From an uncultured archaeon (GTDB lineage Archaea; Nanobdellota; Nanobdellia; Pacearchaeales; GW2011-AR1), in assembly GCA_937982425.1 (NCBI GenBank), contig CALJLT010000011.1:1-16661 (forward strand): 16,661 nt of DNA, written 5' to 3'. The notes under the pieces were generated by a model. It ran no database searches, was not told where the DNA came from, and saw only the letters and a program-made list of their open reading frames with translations. Positions 1 to 6,050 of the stretch are shown piece after piece. A program made the translations under genes and the position numbers. Each line of letters starts with the position of its first letter. The stretch's first letter is position 1.

Positions 1-46
1 AGATCGTATTCGGTGACTGGAGTTCAGACGTGTGCTCTTCCGATCT
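1..46. other. Illumina adapter contamination (P7 tail, index, read-2 primer site)
   Basis: This stretch is not genomic. It reads as the last four bases of the Illumina P7 oligo (AGAT), an 8-base index (CGTATTCG), then the TruSeq read-2 primer sequence ending in GCTCTTCCGATCT. Positions 3-46 are the exact reverse complement of 16618-16661. Biological sequence starts at about 47. Confidence 0.98.
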
Positions 47-204
47 ATACTTAATCTACCTAAAACAAAACATAAAGCATCTGTTACATTTGATTTTCCA
101 GAACCATTTGGACCTAAAATAACATTTATTCCTGGAGTGAAGGGGAATTCTGTTTTTCTTGCAAAGCTTTTGAATCCTTGAATCACCAATTTTTTTATGT
201 ACAT
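47..204 (-). CDS. smc: Chromosome segregation ATPase SMC, N-terminal fragment
   Basis: This is the first 52 codons of an SMC protein, read leftwards from ATG at 204-202 until the contig runs into adapter. The translation begins [15 protein letters not shown] and holds a clear Walker A P-loop, GPNGSGKS, at residues 31-38, followed by [11 protein letters not shown]. The combination 'GFKSF...[20 protein letters not shown]' is typical of SMC rather than Rad50 or RecF. SMC dimers form the ring-shaped condensin that organises and segregates chromosomes. A full-length protein is usually over 1,100 residues, so nearly all of it, including the coiled coils and Walker B, is missing. A TATA-like stretch (about 225-233 on the minus strand) lies some 25 bases upstream, suggesting its own leaderless transcript. 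If the frame is continued through the adapter it adds the false residues [11 protein letters not shown]. Confidence 0.9.
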
Positions 205-249
205 AAATTATCCAAGACATTAGGGTTTTTAAGTTTTAATAAGGCTAAA

Positions 250-924
250 TTAATAATTCAATTTTTCTTGCATTAATTTATCCTTAGCTTTTTGATAGGT
301 TATCCAAGATTTTCGGAATATTCCCTTATCTTTATATTTTATTGCGTTCCTTTCCAAAAATTTTATTGTTAATTGATCGGAGGTATATCCTGAACCTATT
401 TCTTCTCCATATTCTTTTTTTAATTTATCCATTTCTTCTTCTCGTTTAAATTTTGCTAAGATAGAAGCAGAAGAAACTGCTAGATGATTTTTATCTGCTT
501 TATGCTCACAATAAATTTCCAAATTTTTTAAATTATTTATTTTTGTTTTTAAATAATCTCCCCACTTTGAAATACTTACTGAAGGACAATCTATAATTAC
601 TTTTATTCTTTCTTTTCCTTCATTTAATTCATTAATTATTTGGGCTATTTTATCTGCTTCTAATTCATTTAATTTTAATCCTGAATCTTGGGAAGAATCT
701 ATCTCTTTGGGAAAAATGGTTATTGTCTTCGATTTAATATGTATTTTTTCTATTTTCTCTTTTAAAAACTCTCTTCTTTTAGGAGTTATTATTTTTGAAT
801 CTTTAACTCCTAATTTTTTTAACTCTTTTTCAGATTCTTTTTTGATTAAACATCCAGTTAAAATCATAGGCCCAATTACTGGCCCTCTTCCTGCGTCGTC
901 TATTCCTAGAATTAATTCTGCCAT
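250..924 (-). CDS. rnhB: Ribonuclease HII
   Basis: This 224-residue protein is an archaeal RNase HII, which cuts the RNA strand of RNA-DNA hybrids and removes single ribonucleotides from DNA. The signature GIDDAGRGPVIGP occupies residues 7-19. Further catalytic acids are D112 in VIIDCPS and D144 in EHKADKNHLAVSSASILAK, and GSGYTSD is at about 177-183. The length fits the family (about 200-230). The second acid of the first motif is Asp (D10), where the family norm is Glu (DEAGRG). That is a conservative change and the enzyme is probably still active. The next gene downstream on the same strand is smc, after a 45-base gap. A TATA-like box at 945-953 lies about 25 bases before the ATG, so the transcript is probably leaderless. 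Confidence 0.93.
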   Translation of the reverse strand: MAELILGIDDAGRGPVIGPMILTGCLIKKESEKELKKLGVKDSKIITPKRREFLKEKIEKIHIKSKTITIFPKEIDSSQDSGLKLNELEADKIAQIINELNEGKERIKVIIDCPSVSISKWGDYLKTKINNLKNLEIYCEHKADKNHLAVSSASILAKFKREEEMDKLKKEYGEEIGSGYTSDQLTIKFLERNAIKYKDKGIFRKSWITYQKAKDKLMQEKLNY

Positions 925-944
925 TCTTATCTTAAGAAAGAAAG

Positions 945-953
945 CTTTAAAAG
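945..953 (-). promoter_or_regulatory. TATA-like box of rnhB
   Basis: CTTTAAAAG is centred about 25 bases upstream of the rnhB ATG, the spacing expected for a leaderless archaeal transcript. The motif is nearly palindromic. On the plus strand it lies about 33 bases before the tRNA-Met gene and may also contribute there, although a second candidate (CTTAAAA, about 965-971) is closer. Confidence 0.5.
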
Positions 954-981
954 TGTAATTAACCCTTAAAATGTATTCTAT

Positions 982-1057
982 AGCGGGATGGAGCAGTCTG
1001 GAGTGCTCGTCGGACTCATAATCCGGAGGTCGTGAGGTTCAAATCCCACTCCCGCTA
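982..1057 (+). tRNA. tRNA-Met (CAU), probably the initiator
   Basis: A cloverleaf can be folded by eye. The acceptor stem is AGCGGGA (982-988) with TCCCGCT (1050-1056) and discriminator A1057. The D stem is GAGC/GCTC. The anticodon arm is TCGGA/TCCGG around loop CTCATAA, with anticodon CAT at 1017-1019. The A1-U72 pair and the overall AGCGGG start match archaeal initiator tRNAs rather than elongator Met. The usual three G-C pairs at the base of the anticodon stem are not complete: the last is A-U. The T arm is irregular: GTGAGG against CCCAC pairs well only if A1035 is bulged. No CCA is encoded, as is common in archaea, and a short T run follows. Confidence 0.88.
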
Positions 1058-1074
1058 TTTTTATAAATAAAAAC

Positions 1075-1644
1075 TTAGATTAATTTTCCTAATATTAATA
1101 TTAAAGAGATTCCTAATCCATGTAGGAAGAAGGCAATTATTAAAAATTTTCTAAGAGAAATATTTTTTACACTAGCCATCATTGCTATTCCTATTTCTGT
1201 TGGAAGAGGGGAAGCAATAAAGAAACTTGATAAAATTAGAAAAAAATATTTTTTATATCTTCCGAATAATTGTTTTTCTCCTTTCCTTAATTTCTTTAAA
1301 AATTTTTCTTGTTTTAACTTATTTAATTCATTCATAAAAGAGTGCCTAATAAAACTAAAAATTAAAAAATCACTCAATACTGCCCCCATGATTCCAATTG
1401 TTATAGCTAAAATTAAATTTTGTTCTTTTGCTATAATTAATAAAATCGCTGTTGCTGGTGCAGCGGTAAATCCATAAGAATAAAAAAATCCCCCTAAAAA
1501 AGTTCCAAAATATTTTAAAGAGACTATAAATGTGTGAAGAGGGGAATAATATTTAGCTTCATATAAGATAAATATTCCTAAAGAAATAGTTAGTATTAAG
1601 AATAATAATTTTGGGTATTTTATTTTAATATGCCTAAAGTTCAT
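1075..1644 (-). CDS. VTT/DedA-like integral membrane protein
   Basis: This is a polytopic membrane protein of 189 residues from ATG at 1644-1642. An upstream TTG at 1689 would give 204 residues, but the ATG has a TATA-like TTTAAA about 25 bases before it, so I prefer it. Hydrophobic segments are spread through the protein, split by a basic loop (residues around KLKQEKFLKKLRKGEKQLFGRYKK). The stretch SPLPTEIGIAMMASV, followed by a phenylalanine-rich helix and HGLG, resembles the proline-containing re-entrant region of VTT/DedA (SNARE-associated Golgi) proteins, which act as lipid scramblases or transporters. The similarity is by motif style only. The C-terminal end lies 17 bases from the convergent tRNA-Met. 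It is divergent from the next gene. Confidence 0.6.
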   Translation of the reverse strand: MNFRHIKIKYPKLLFLILTISLGIFILYEAKYYSPLHTFIVSLKYFGTFLGGFFYSYGFTAAPATAILLIIAKEQNLILAITIGIMGAVLSDFLIFSFIRHSFMNELNKLKQEKFLKKLRKGEKQLFGRYKKYFFLILSSFFIASPLPTEIGIAMMASVKNISLRKFLIIAFFLHGLGISLILILGKLI

Positions 1645-1721
1645 AAACCTAAATGAATTAAGAAGTTTAAATGATTTTTTATATCCCAAAGATTTTTTAA
1701 CCTACTTTTTTATTTATTTTT

Positions 1722-2150
1722 ATGCAAACTTTTTTACCATATCCTAATTTGAAAAAATCTTTGAAGGTTTTAGATAGTCGAAGACTCGGAAAGCAGAGAG
1801 TTGAAGCTTTTCAGATTTTAAATGTTCTTTTGGAACGAACAAATAAAAAAGGTTGGAAAAATCATCCTGCTGTTCTTATGTGGGTAGGTTATGAAAATGC
1901 ACTTAAATTATATCTGAATAAAGCCATTAAATTATGGATTTCTAGGGGTTATAAAAATACAATGAAACTTGAAATTATAGAGGGCAAAATTAAATTTCCG
2001 CCTTGGTTTGGCAATCCGGATTTTCATGCTTCCCATAGAGGAAATCTTTTGAGAAAAGATTTTAATTTTTATTCTAAAAACGGGTGGAATGAAGATCCAA
2101 AAATGAATTATATTTGGCCTACAAAAGAAATAAAAAATAAGCCATATTAA
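1722..2150 (+). CDS. MSMEG_6728-type / Pyr_excise-related protein
   Basis: This 142-residue soluble protein starts MQTFLPYPN and carries the conserved blocks of a family related to pyrimidine-dimer DNA glycosylase (T4 endonuclease V fold): LDSRRLGKQRVEAFQIL at about 17-33, NHPAVLMWVGYENALKLY at 48-64, and PPWFGNPDFHASHRGNLLRKD at about 93-113. Family members are annotated either as possible DNA repair glycosylases or just as conserved proteins, and the activity of this branch is not established. The arginine- and histidine-rich conserved blocks fit nucleic acid binding. The gene starts 33 bases from the TTG candidate of the divergent membrane gene, and the next gene follows after 7 bases, so the two are probably co-transcribed. 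Confidence 0.75.
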   Translation: MQTFLPYPNLKKSLKVLDSRRLGKQRVEAFQILNVLLERTNKKGWKNHPAVLMWVGYENALKLYLNKAIKLWISRGYKNTMKLEIIEGKIKFPPWFGNPDFHASHRGNLLRKDFNFYSKNGWNEDPKMNYIWPTKEIKNKPY

Positions 2151-2157
2151 TTAAATT

Positions 2158-2631
2158 ATGAAAAAAGATATTTTTGCAGGAATTGGTTTTGGGTTGACTT
2201 CAGGAGTTATAACTACTCTTGGACTTTTAGTGGGTTTAAATGCAGCCACAAATTCTAAATTGGCAGTTATAGGAGGAATAATAAGTATAGCTGTTGCGGA
2301 TTCTTTATCTGATTCTTTAGGAATACATATTTCTAGTGAAGCGGAAAATACTAAGAGTCACGATAGAATTTGGGTTACTACTTTTTCAACATTCATTTCA
2401 AAATTTTTTCTTGGACTTAGTTTTTTAATCCCAATTCTTTTATTTGGATTAAATAAAGGAATTCTTATTGCGGTAATTTATGGTCTGCTTATTTTAGGGA
2501 TTTTTAGTTATTATATTTCAAAAAGAAATAAGACCAATCCAAGAAAAGTTATTTTTGAGCATGTTGGAATTGCGTTAATCGTGCTTTTTTTATCCTATTA
2601 TTTAGGGAAAATTATTGGTTCGATATTTTAA
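2158..2631 (+). CDS. Short VIT/CCC1-family membrane protein (putative iron/manganese transporter)
   Basis: This 157-residue protein has about five predicted membrane helices (roughly 6-28, 33-50, 80-98, 101-120, 134-156). Its first helix carries GLTSGVITTLGLLVGL, the hallmark of the VIT1/CCC1 family, whose eukaryotic members move Fe2+ or Mn2+ into the vacuole. The second helix region contains the polar stretch SIAVADSLSDSLGIHISSEAE, as in family members. It is shorter than classical VIT1 (about 230-250 residues) and lacks the long cytosolic metal-binding loop between helices 2 and 3. That fits the short archaeal versions of unproven substrate. It follows the Pyr_excise-like gene after 7 bases, and tRNA-Ser comes 37 bases later. 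Confidence 0.75.
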   Translation: MKKDIFAGIGFGLTSGVITTLGLLVGLNAATNSKLAVIGGIISIAVADSLSDSLGIHISSEAENTKSHDRIWVTTFSTFISKFFLGLSFLIPILLFGLNKGILIAVIYGLLILGIFSYYISKRNKTNPRKVIFEHVGIALIVLFLSYYLGKIIGSIF

Positions 2632-2637
2632 GAAAAC

Positions 2638-2645
2638 CTTAAAAG
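2638..2645 (+). promoter_or_regulatory. TATA-like box of tRNA-Ser
   Basis: CTTAAAAG lies about 28 bases upstream of the first tRNA base, at the expected archaeal promoter distance. It begins directly after the stop codon of the VIT-family gene, so the tRNA has its own promoter. Confidence 0.5.
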
Positions 2646-2668
2646 TGTATGAAGTTAAGTTAAATTAT

Positions 2669-2750
2669 GCCTCAGTCGCATAGTGGTTATTGCACCGGAT
2701 TGCTAATCCGGACCTTTCGGGGTGCGCAGGTTCAATTCCTGCCTGAGGCG
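2669..2750 (+). tRNA. tRNA-Ser (GCU)
   Basis: This is an 82-base class II tRNA. The acceptor stem GCCTCAG/CTGAGGC pairs perfectly. The anticodon stem CCGGA/TCCGG encloses loop TTGCTAA, with anticodon GCT at 2702-2704, which reads AGC and AGU serine codons. The variable arm is extended (ACCTTTCGGGGTGC), as serine tRNAs require, and the T arm is GCAGG-TTCAATT-CCTGC. The discriminator base is G, as in archaeal serine tRNAs. No CCA is encoded and no intron is present. Confidence 0.95.
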
Positions 2751-2764
2751 TTCCTTTTCAAAAA

Positions 2765-2807
2765 ACTTATAAAATGAATTTTCCTTTGAGTATTATTGAA
2801 AGGAGGT
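2765..2807 (+). promoter_or_regulatory. TATA-like box and strong Shine-Dalgarno of the DUF5684-like gene
   Basis: ACTTATAAAA at 2765-2774 would place the transcript start near 2795. GAAAGGAGGT at 2798-2807 is a near-perfect Shine-Dalgarno, ending nine bases before ATG 2817. It sets the start at 2817 rather than at the in-frame TTG 2796, which lies inside the Shine-Dalgarno region. This is the only clearly Shine-Dalgarno-led gene in the window. Confidence 0.75.
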
Positions 2808-2816
2808 AATAAAATA

Positions 2817-3278
2817 ATGAAATTTTCAGATCTTGTTATAAATAATCCTGGAATTGAAGGTTTTCCAGAGTTGGGAGCTTTGACAGGTATTGCTATTTTG
2901 TTCTTAGTTTTAGCAATAATTGCATTTTATGTTTACCATGCATTTGCTTGGATGAAAATAGCTAAGAAAGAAAAATACAAATATCCTTGGTTCTCTTGGA
3001 TTCCTTTTTTGAATATAGTCCAAATACTTGAAATGGGTAAGTTCCATTGGGCTTGGGTTTTTTTGATGCTAGTTCCTATTGCAGGTTGGATCGCTATAGG
3101 AGTTCTTGTAACTATCGCTATGTGGAAAATTTTTGAAAATCAAAATTATAGCGGATTTTTGGCTTTATCGTATCCAGTTTCTGTTTTTGTAGGAGGGATT
3201 ATCATAGTATACCTAGTAATCATAGGAATTATTGCTTGGAAGAAACCAGAAAAAACTAAACCTAAGAGGAAAAAGTAA
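2817..3278 (+). CDS. DUF5684-like membrane protein
   Basis: This 153-residue membrane protein starts MKFSDLVINNPG. The first helix, about 22-48, leads into HAFAWMKIAKKEKYKYPWFSWIPFLNIVQILEMG, followed by two further hydrophobic segments (about 70-95 and 113-143) and a lysine-rich cytosolic tail ending PKRKK. The pattern 'A..MKIAKK......W.SWIP..N' is that of the DUF5684 family, small membrane proteins without a known function. The length is normal for the family. It is the only gene here with a strong Shine-Dalgarno, which suggests efficient, regulated or leadered translation unlike its leaderless neighbours. A long T tract follows the stop. Confidence 0.65.
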   Translation: MKFSDLVINNPGIEGFPELGALTGIAILFLVLAIIAFYVYHAFAWMKIAKKEKYKYPWFSWIPFLNIVQILEMGKFHWAWVFLMLVPIAGWIAIGVLVTIAMWKIFENQNYSGFLALSYPVSVFVGGIIIVYLVIIGIIAWKKPEKTKPKRKK

Positions 3279-3280
3279 AC

Positions 3281-3305
3281 TTTTTTTTATTTTATTTTAT
3301 TTTTT
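3281..3305 (+). terminator. T-tract terminator
   Basis: After the stop of the DUF5684-like gene come TTTTTTTT, then TTTT and TTTTTT runs broken by single A residues, with no hairpin. Archaeal transcription ends on such T-rich tracts on the non-template strand, so this is a plausible intrinsic terminator before the next promoter at 3315-3324. Confidence 0.5.
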
Positions 3306-3314
3306 ATATAAATC

Positions 3315-3324
3315 TTTATAAATA
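3315..3324 (+). promoter_or_regulatory. TATA-like box of the 124-residue hypothetical gene
   Basis: TTTATAAATA is centred about 24 bases before ATG 3344. It supports ATG 3344 as a leaderless start and argues against the in-frame TTG at 3326, which would sit inside or right next to the box. Confidence 0.6.
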
Positions 3325-3343
3325 TTTGATTTTCTTTTACTTT

Positions 3344-3718
3344 ATGGATAAAAAACAAAGAGATATAGAAGTTAGACAATATGGTCAATTTGGAGATTTA
3401 AAAAAAGGTTGGGGATATTATGCTATCTTTCCTATAGAAAGTGAAAATGAAGGCCATATTTTTTCAGCAAATATTCATATAAGGCATGGTCATTTACTTC
3501 TTTCTACTGAAAAAATTATTTATCCAAATAGACATTCAAAAAAATCTATTTTTGGCGTAGAACCTTTAGAAAATATAGAAATTGCAGATAGAAAAGCTTA
3601 TGAGCAAGCTTTGAGGTATCTTTCTACTGAACTTTGGGTAGCAGGAAATATTCCTCCTAAAACAAAAATTGTAGATAAAACTTCTAAAGCAAACCAGTTA
3701 GAATTAAATTTTAATTAA
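3344..3718 (+). CDS. Hypothetical protein
   Basis: This is a soluble protein of 124 residues that I do not recognise. From ATG 3344 it starts MDKKQRDIEVRQYGQFGD. The sequence has an alternating hydrophobic pattern that looks beta-rich (GYYAIFPIES, HIFSANIHIRHGHLLLS) and a helical segment near residues 80-95 (DRKAYEQALRYLSTEL). There is no signal peptide, no membrane segment and no cysteine. Three histidines cluster in IHIRHGH, which could bind a ligand or metal, but that is only a possibility. The start is set by the TATA-like box 24 bases upstream. Its stop codon overlaps the end of the convergent dtdA by four bases. Confidence 0.7.
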   Translation: MDKKQRDIEVRQYGQFGDLKKGWGYYAIFPIESENEGHIFSANIHIRHGHLLLSTEKIIYPNRHSKKSIFGVEPLENIEIADRKAYEQALRYLSTELWVAGNIPPKTKIVDKTSKANQLELNFN

Positions 3719-4479
3719 TTTTTAATCTCATTTATTTTTTTCCAAGAGATATAATTTTTATCCAATATTTTTATTACTTCTTCTCTTTCTTCTGAACTTC
3801 CTAATCCTTTCCAGTCTAATATTGCGAAATCCACTTCTTCGTATGTTTTTTCTAAAGATTCTTTTATCATTTCTTCTGTTATTTTTTTATATTTAGGAAT
3901 TATGTGTGAAAAAGCAACATTTGATTTTAATTGTAATTTATTAAAATTTGGACAATAATGGGGCCCTCCAATTCCTATTGCAATTTCACGATAGGGACTT
4001 GGTTCATAATTTTCTAAAGCGTCTCTTATTGTTTTTGCAATTATAAATGAAGCTCTTTTATCTTTCCATTCTGTAAGAGTTGAACCAATCTCTATAAATA
4101 CAGAAGGTTTCATTAGTGTTGGACCGTGATGAGTTGCTTCCAAAGTTAAGGAATATCTGCTTAAATCATGCTCTTTCATGTTTTTTTCTAAAACTTCGAA
4201 TAAGTGTTTGTTAAATAAAGCTGAAGACATTGAAATCTTACCTGGAATATCTAAAATTCCCGGGGAATGTATTGAAAGCGTTTTTTCTTTTTTTTCTGAT
4301 TGATGTTTTGAAACAAAAATTATTTGATCAAATTCATTAATTTTGTTCATATCTAAAAAAATTTCCTCAGTCATATCTCCTTCAATTATATGAAAATTAA
4401 AATTTCCTAATTCCATTAAATTCATAACTATATTTCTGCTTGCAGGATCTGACTTAGAACCAACTATTAGAGTTTTCAT
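3715..4479 (-). CDS. dtdA: D-aminoacyl-tRNA deacylase (archaeal/plant type, DTD2)
   Basis: This 254-residue enzyme removes D-amino acids mischarged onto tRNA, protecting protein synthesis. It is the DTD2/GEK1 type found in archaea and plants, unrelated to bacterial DTD. Family motifs are visible in order: VGSKSDPASRNI at 6-17, ATHHGPTLMKPSVFIEIGST at about 115-134, GIGGPHYCPNF at about 169-179 and AFSHIIPKY at about 189-197. The length is typical (about 250-280). It is divergent from the small membrane protein at 4516. A TATA-like TATTTAAGTA on the minus strand at 4501-4510 lies about 25 bases upstream of its ATG, so it is probably leaderless. Its 3' end overlaps the convergent hypothetical gene by four bases. 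Confidence 0.93.
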   Translation of the reverse strand: MKTLIVGSKSDPASRNIVMNLMELGNFNFHIIEGDMTEEIFLDMNKINEFDQIIFVSKHQSEKKEKTLSIHSPGILDIPGKISMSSALFNKHLFEVLEKNMKEHDLSRYSLTLEATHHGPTLMKPSVFIEIGSTLTEWKDKRASFIIAKTIRDALENYEPSPYREIAIGIGGPHYCPNFNKLQLKSNVAFSHIIPKYKKITEEMIKESLEKTYEEVDFAILDWKGLGSSEEREEVIKILDKNYISWKKINEIKN

Positions 4480-4483
4480 GAAT

Positions 4484-4510
4484 AAATATATAAATCAAAT
4501 TACTTAAATA
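4484..4510. promoter_or_regulatory. Divergent TATA-like boxes of dtdA and the small membrane gene
   Basis: In the 36-base gap between the two divergent ATGs, ATATATAAA (about 4486-4494) lies about 25 bases before ATG 4516 on the plus strand. TACTTAAATA (4501-4510) lies about 25 bases before the dtdA ATG on the minus strand. Each box is closer to the other gene's start, so the two promoters interlock. Confidence 0.55.
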
Positions 4511-4515
4511 TTATT

Positions 4516-4752
4516 ATGCAAGAGTGGGTTAAATTAATAATAGGTATTTTTGTTCTTATCCTTGGAGTGCCCATAGGTAATTTGTTAAAAAGATATACCC
4601 AAGATGAACAAAGAATTGGACAACCATGGTTTAAAATTTTGGTTTATATAGGGTTATTTGGGGGATTAATTGGTTTGATAATAAAAAAAGATTGGGTTAT
4701 GTTTACCTTTTTTTTCATTGCTATAGTTAGTTCTAAAAGTTTGATTAGGTGA
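4516..4752 (+). CDS. Small membrane protein, hypothetical
   Basis: This 78-residue protein is almost entirely membrane-embedded. Helix 1 is at about 5-24 (VKLIIGIFVLILGVPIGNLL), a short charged loop follows (KRYTQDEQRIGQPW), and then come two helices at about 39-55 and 61-75. The 'GxPIGN' motif at the end of the first helix and the two-helix C-terminus recur in uncharacterised small proteins of DPANN archaea as far as I recall, but no function is known to me. The start is supported by a TATA-like box 25 bases upstream. Its stop abuts the sequence that carries the PadR promoter. Confidence 0.7.
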   Translation: MQEWVKLIIGIFVLILGVPIGNLLKRYTQDEQRIGQPWFKILVYIGLFGGLIGLIIKKDWVMFTFFFIAIVSSKSLIR

Positions 4753-4785
4753 ATGAATTTTAATTATGTTTTATTTTTCCAAAAA

Positions 4786-4822
4786 CTTTATATACTACTG
4801 TGCTTTACAAAGTACTGTATAA
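4786..4822 (+). promoter_or_regulatory. PadR-operon promoter with candidate operator
   Basis: CTTTATATAC at 4786-4795 is a TATA-like box that would start transcription near 4815, giving a leader of about 20 bases before ATG 4837. TACTGT occurs twice (4796-4801 and 4813-4818), and TATACTACT faces AGTACTGTATA as an imperfect inverted repeat across the presumed start site. PadR proteins often repress their own operon by binding TACT/AGTA-type dyads, so this is a reasonable autoregulatory operator, though unproven. Confidence 0.45.
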
Positions 4823-4836
4823 TACAAAAATGGAAA

Positions 4837-5142
4837 ATGGATACTCAATTAAAAAAGGGAGTTTTGGATTTATGTGTACTCAAAATCCTAGAAAAGAAAG
4901 ATTGTTATGGTTACGAATTAGTTCAGAGTATTTCAAAAAATGTTCAAATTTCAGAAGGAACACTTTATCCAATACTTAGAAGATTAGAAAAAGAAGGGTG
5001 TCTTGAAAAATATTTTCAAGAATCTAAAGAAGGCCCTTCGAGAAAATATTATGGGTTGACGCGTAAAGGAAAACAAAAATCGAAAGAATTAAACCAAGAA
5101 TGGAAAGAATTTACAAAAAAGGTTAATGAAATATTAAAATGA
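4837..5142 (+). CDS. PadR-family transcriptional regulator
   Basis: This 101-residue winged-helix DNA-binding protein starts [18 protein letters not shown]. The family pattern is clear: [28 protein letters not shown], then [19 protein letters not shown] (recognition helix and wing start), then [14 protein letters not shown] (wing) and a C-terminal helix [17 protein letters not shown] for dimerisation. The reading frame is open back to ATG 4753, but the extra 28 residues would cover the TATA-like box and do not match PadR proteins, so I chose ATG 4837. It overlaps the next gene by ATGA, showing translational coupling. It is probably the repressor of this operon and may sense stress or a small molecule, ligand unknown. 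Confidence 0.9.
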   Translation: MDTQLKKGVLDLCVLKILEKKDCYGYELVQSISKNVQISEGTLYPILRRLEKEGCLEKYFQESKEGPSRKYYGLTRKGKQKSKELNQEWKEFTKKVNEILK

Positions 5143-5810
5143 ATAAGAAAGAGTTTTTAGAAAAATTAGAGAGAAACCTAAAAGGGCTGTCTAAAGAAGA
5201 TACTAAGGAAATATTAGATGATTATAAAGAACACTTTAAAGTGGGTTTAAAAAAGAAGAGAAAGGAATCAGAGATTGTTGAATCACTAGGAAATCCAAAA
5301 GAAATTGCACTTGAAACTAAAAAAGAACTTATGGGGGATAAAGAAAATTTTGATTTTCCTAGTTCAATAATGCGTTTCTTTTTTGATATTGGAAGAGTTT
5401 CTAAGAAAGCTTGGAAAAAGATTAAGGGGGATGTAAGTCATGCTCAGAAAAAATTTAAAGATAGGAAAAATAGAAATTATAGGAGATGGAAAATTTTTGG
5501 CTTAGTTTCTTTGAATATTCTTGTTATGATTTGGATTTTGATTGCATTTTATGCAGTTGTTTTTAGTTTAATAGTTGTAGGTTTCTCACTTATTTTATCT
5601 GGTTTGGCGGCTATTGCATTTTCGATATTTATCTTATCAAATAATCCTGGTTTTTTAATGAAAAACTTTTCATTATCTGGTGTTTTTGCTGGAATATCCG
5701 TTACTTGTCTTGGTTTCCTTTGGACAATTGGCTCATTTTACTCTGGAAAAGGACTTTCTTGGTTGGTAAAAAAATACATGCAATCTACAAAAAGGTGGAC
5801 TAGAAAATGA
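5139..5810 (+). CDS. HAAS-domain (DUF1700-like) membrane protein
   Basis: This is a 223-residue membrane protein. Residues 1-65 form a helical cytosolic domain with the HAAS/DUF1700 pattern: [31 protein letters not shown], then [23 protein letters not shown] basic linker (about 86-117) is followed by three hydrophobic segments (about 119-140, 141-167 and 180-201) and a basic tail. HAAS proteins are commonly encoded immediately after PadR regulators and are thought to relay or respond to envelope stress, but their molecular activity is not known. It overlaps PadR upstream and the small secreted gene downstream, each by ATGA, so the three genes form a coupled operon. Confidence 0.85.
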   Translation: MNKKEFLEKLERNLKGLSKEDTKEILDDYKEHFKVGLKKKRKESEIVESLGNPKEIALETKKELMGDKENFDFPSSIMRFFFDIGRVSKKAWKKIKGDVSHAQKKFKDRKNRNYRRWKIFGLVSLNILVMIWILIAFYAVVFSLIVVGFSLILSGLAAIAFSIFILSNNPGFLMKNFSLSGVFAGISVTCLGFLWTIGSFYSGKGLSWLVKKYMQSTKRWTRK

Positions 5811-6025
5811 AAAAATTGATGATTATTTTAACAATTTTGTTCTTTTTATCTTCAATGATCTCTGCATTTTTCTTTTTCAATTCTGGAGTCTTTGATTTTA
5901 ATGCAGGGCATGTTACTAATGACAGCATAACCCCAGTAATTCAAAATCTTAATCAGATTAGATTCATTAATATTAAAATTCCAGTTGATTCTGAAGAGTG
6001 TTTTAATTGTATACCCAAAAACTAA
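5807..6025 (+). CDS. Small secreted or membrane-anchored protein of the PadR-HAAS operon
   Basis: This 72-residue protein begins [20 protein letters not shown], a signal peptide or anchor, followed by an aromatic stretch and about 45 polar residues. Two cysteines form CFNC (C65, C68) close to the C-terminus, ending IPKN. I do not recognise a family. In many PadR-HAAS operons the third gene encodes a DUF4097-type beta-helical surface protein. Here the third gene is far shorter and may be a remnant or an unrelated small envelope protein. The overlap of its start with the HAAS stop supports it being a real, translated gene. The CxxC could form a disulfide or bind metal outside the cell, which is speculation. 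Confidence 0.65.
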   Translation: MKKLMIILTILFFLSSMISAFFFFNSGVFDFNAGHVTNDSITPVIQNLNQIRFINIKIPVDSEECFNCIPKN

Positions 6026-6050
6026 TAAACCGATAATTCTCTTTTAATTT

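Noticed and set aside
707..958. Plus-strand open frame of 83 codons
   Set aside because: It lies antisense over rnhB, which has clear catalytic motifs; no family features.
2796..2816. TTG start for the DUF5684-like gene
   Set aside because: The codon lies next to and inside the Shine-Dalgarno region that serves ATG 2817.
3326..3343. TTG start for the 124-residue hypothetical protein
   Set aside because: It directly abuts the TATA-like box; ATG 3344 has the right spacing.
4753..4836. Upstream ATG giving PadR a 28-residue extension
   Set aside because: The extension covers the TATA-like box and candidate operator and does not match PadR proteins; ATG 4837 is preferred.
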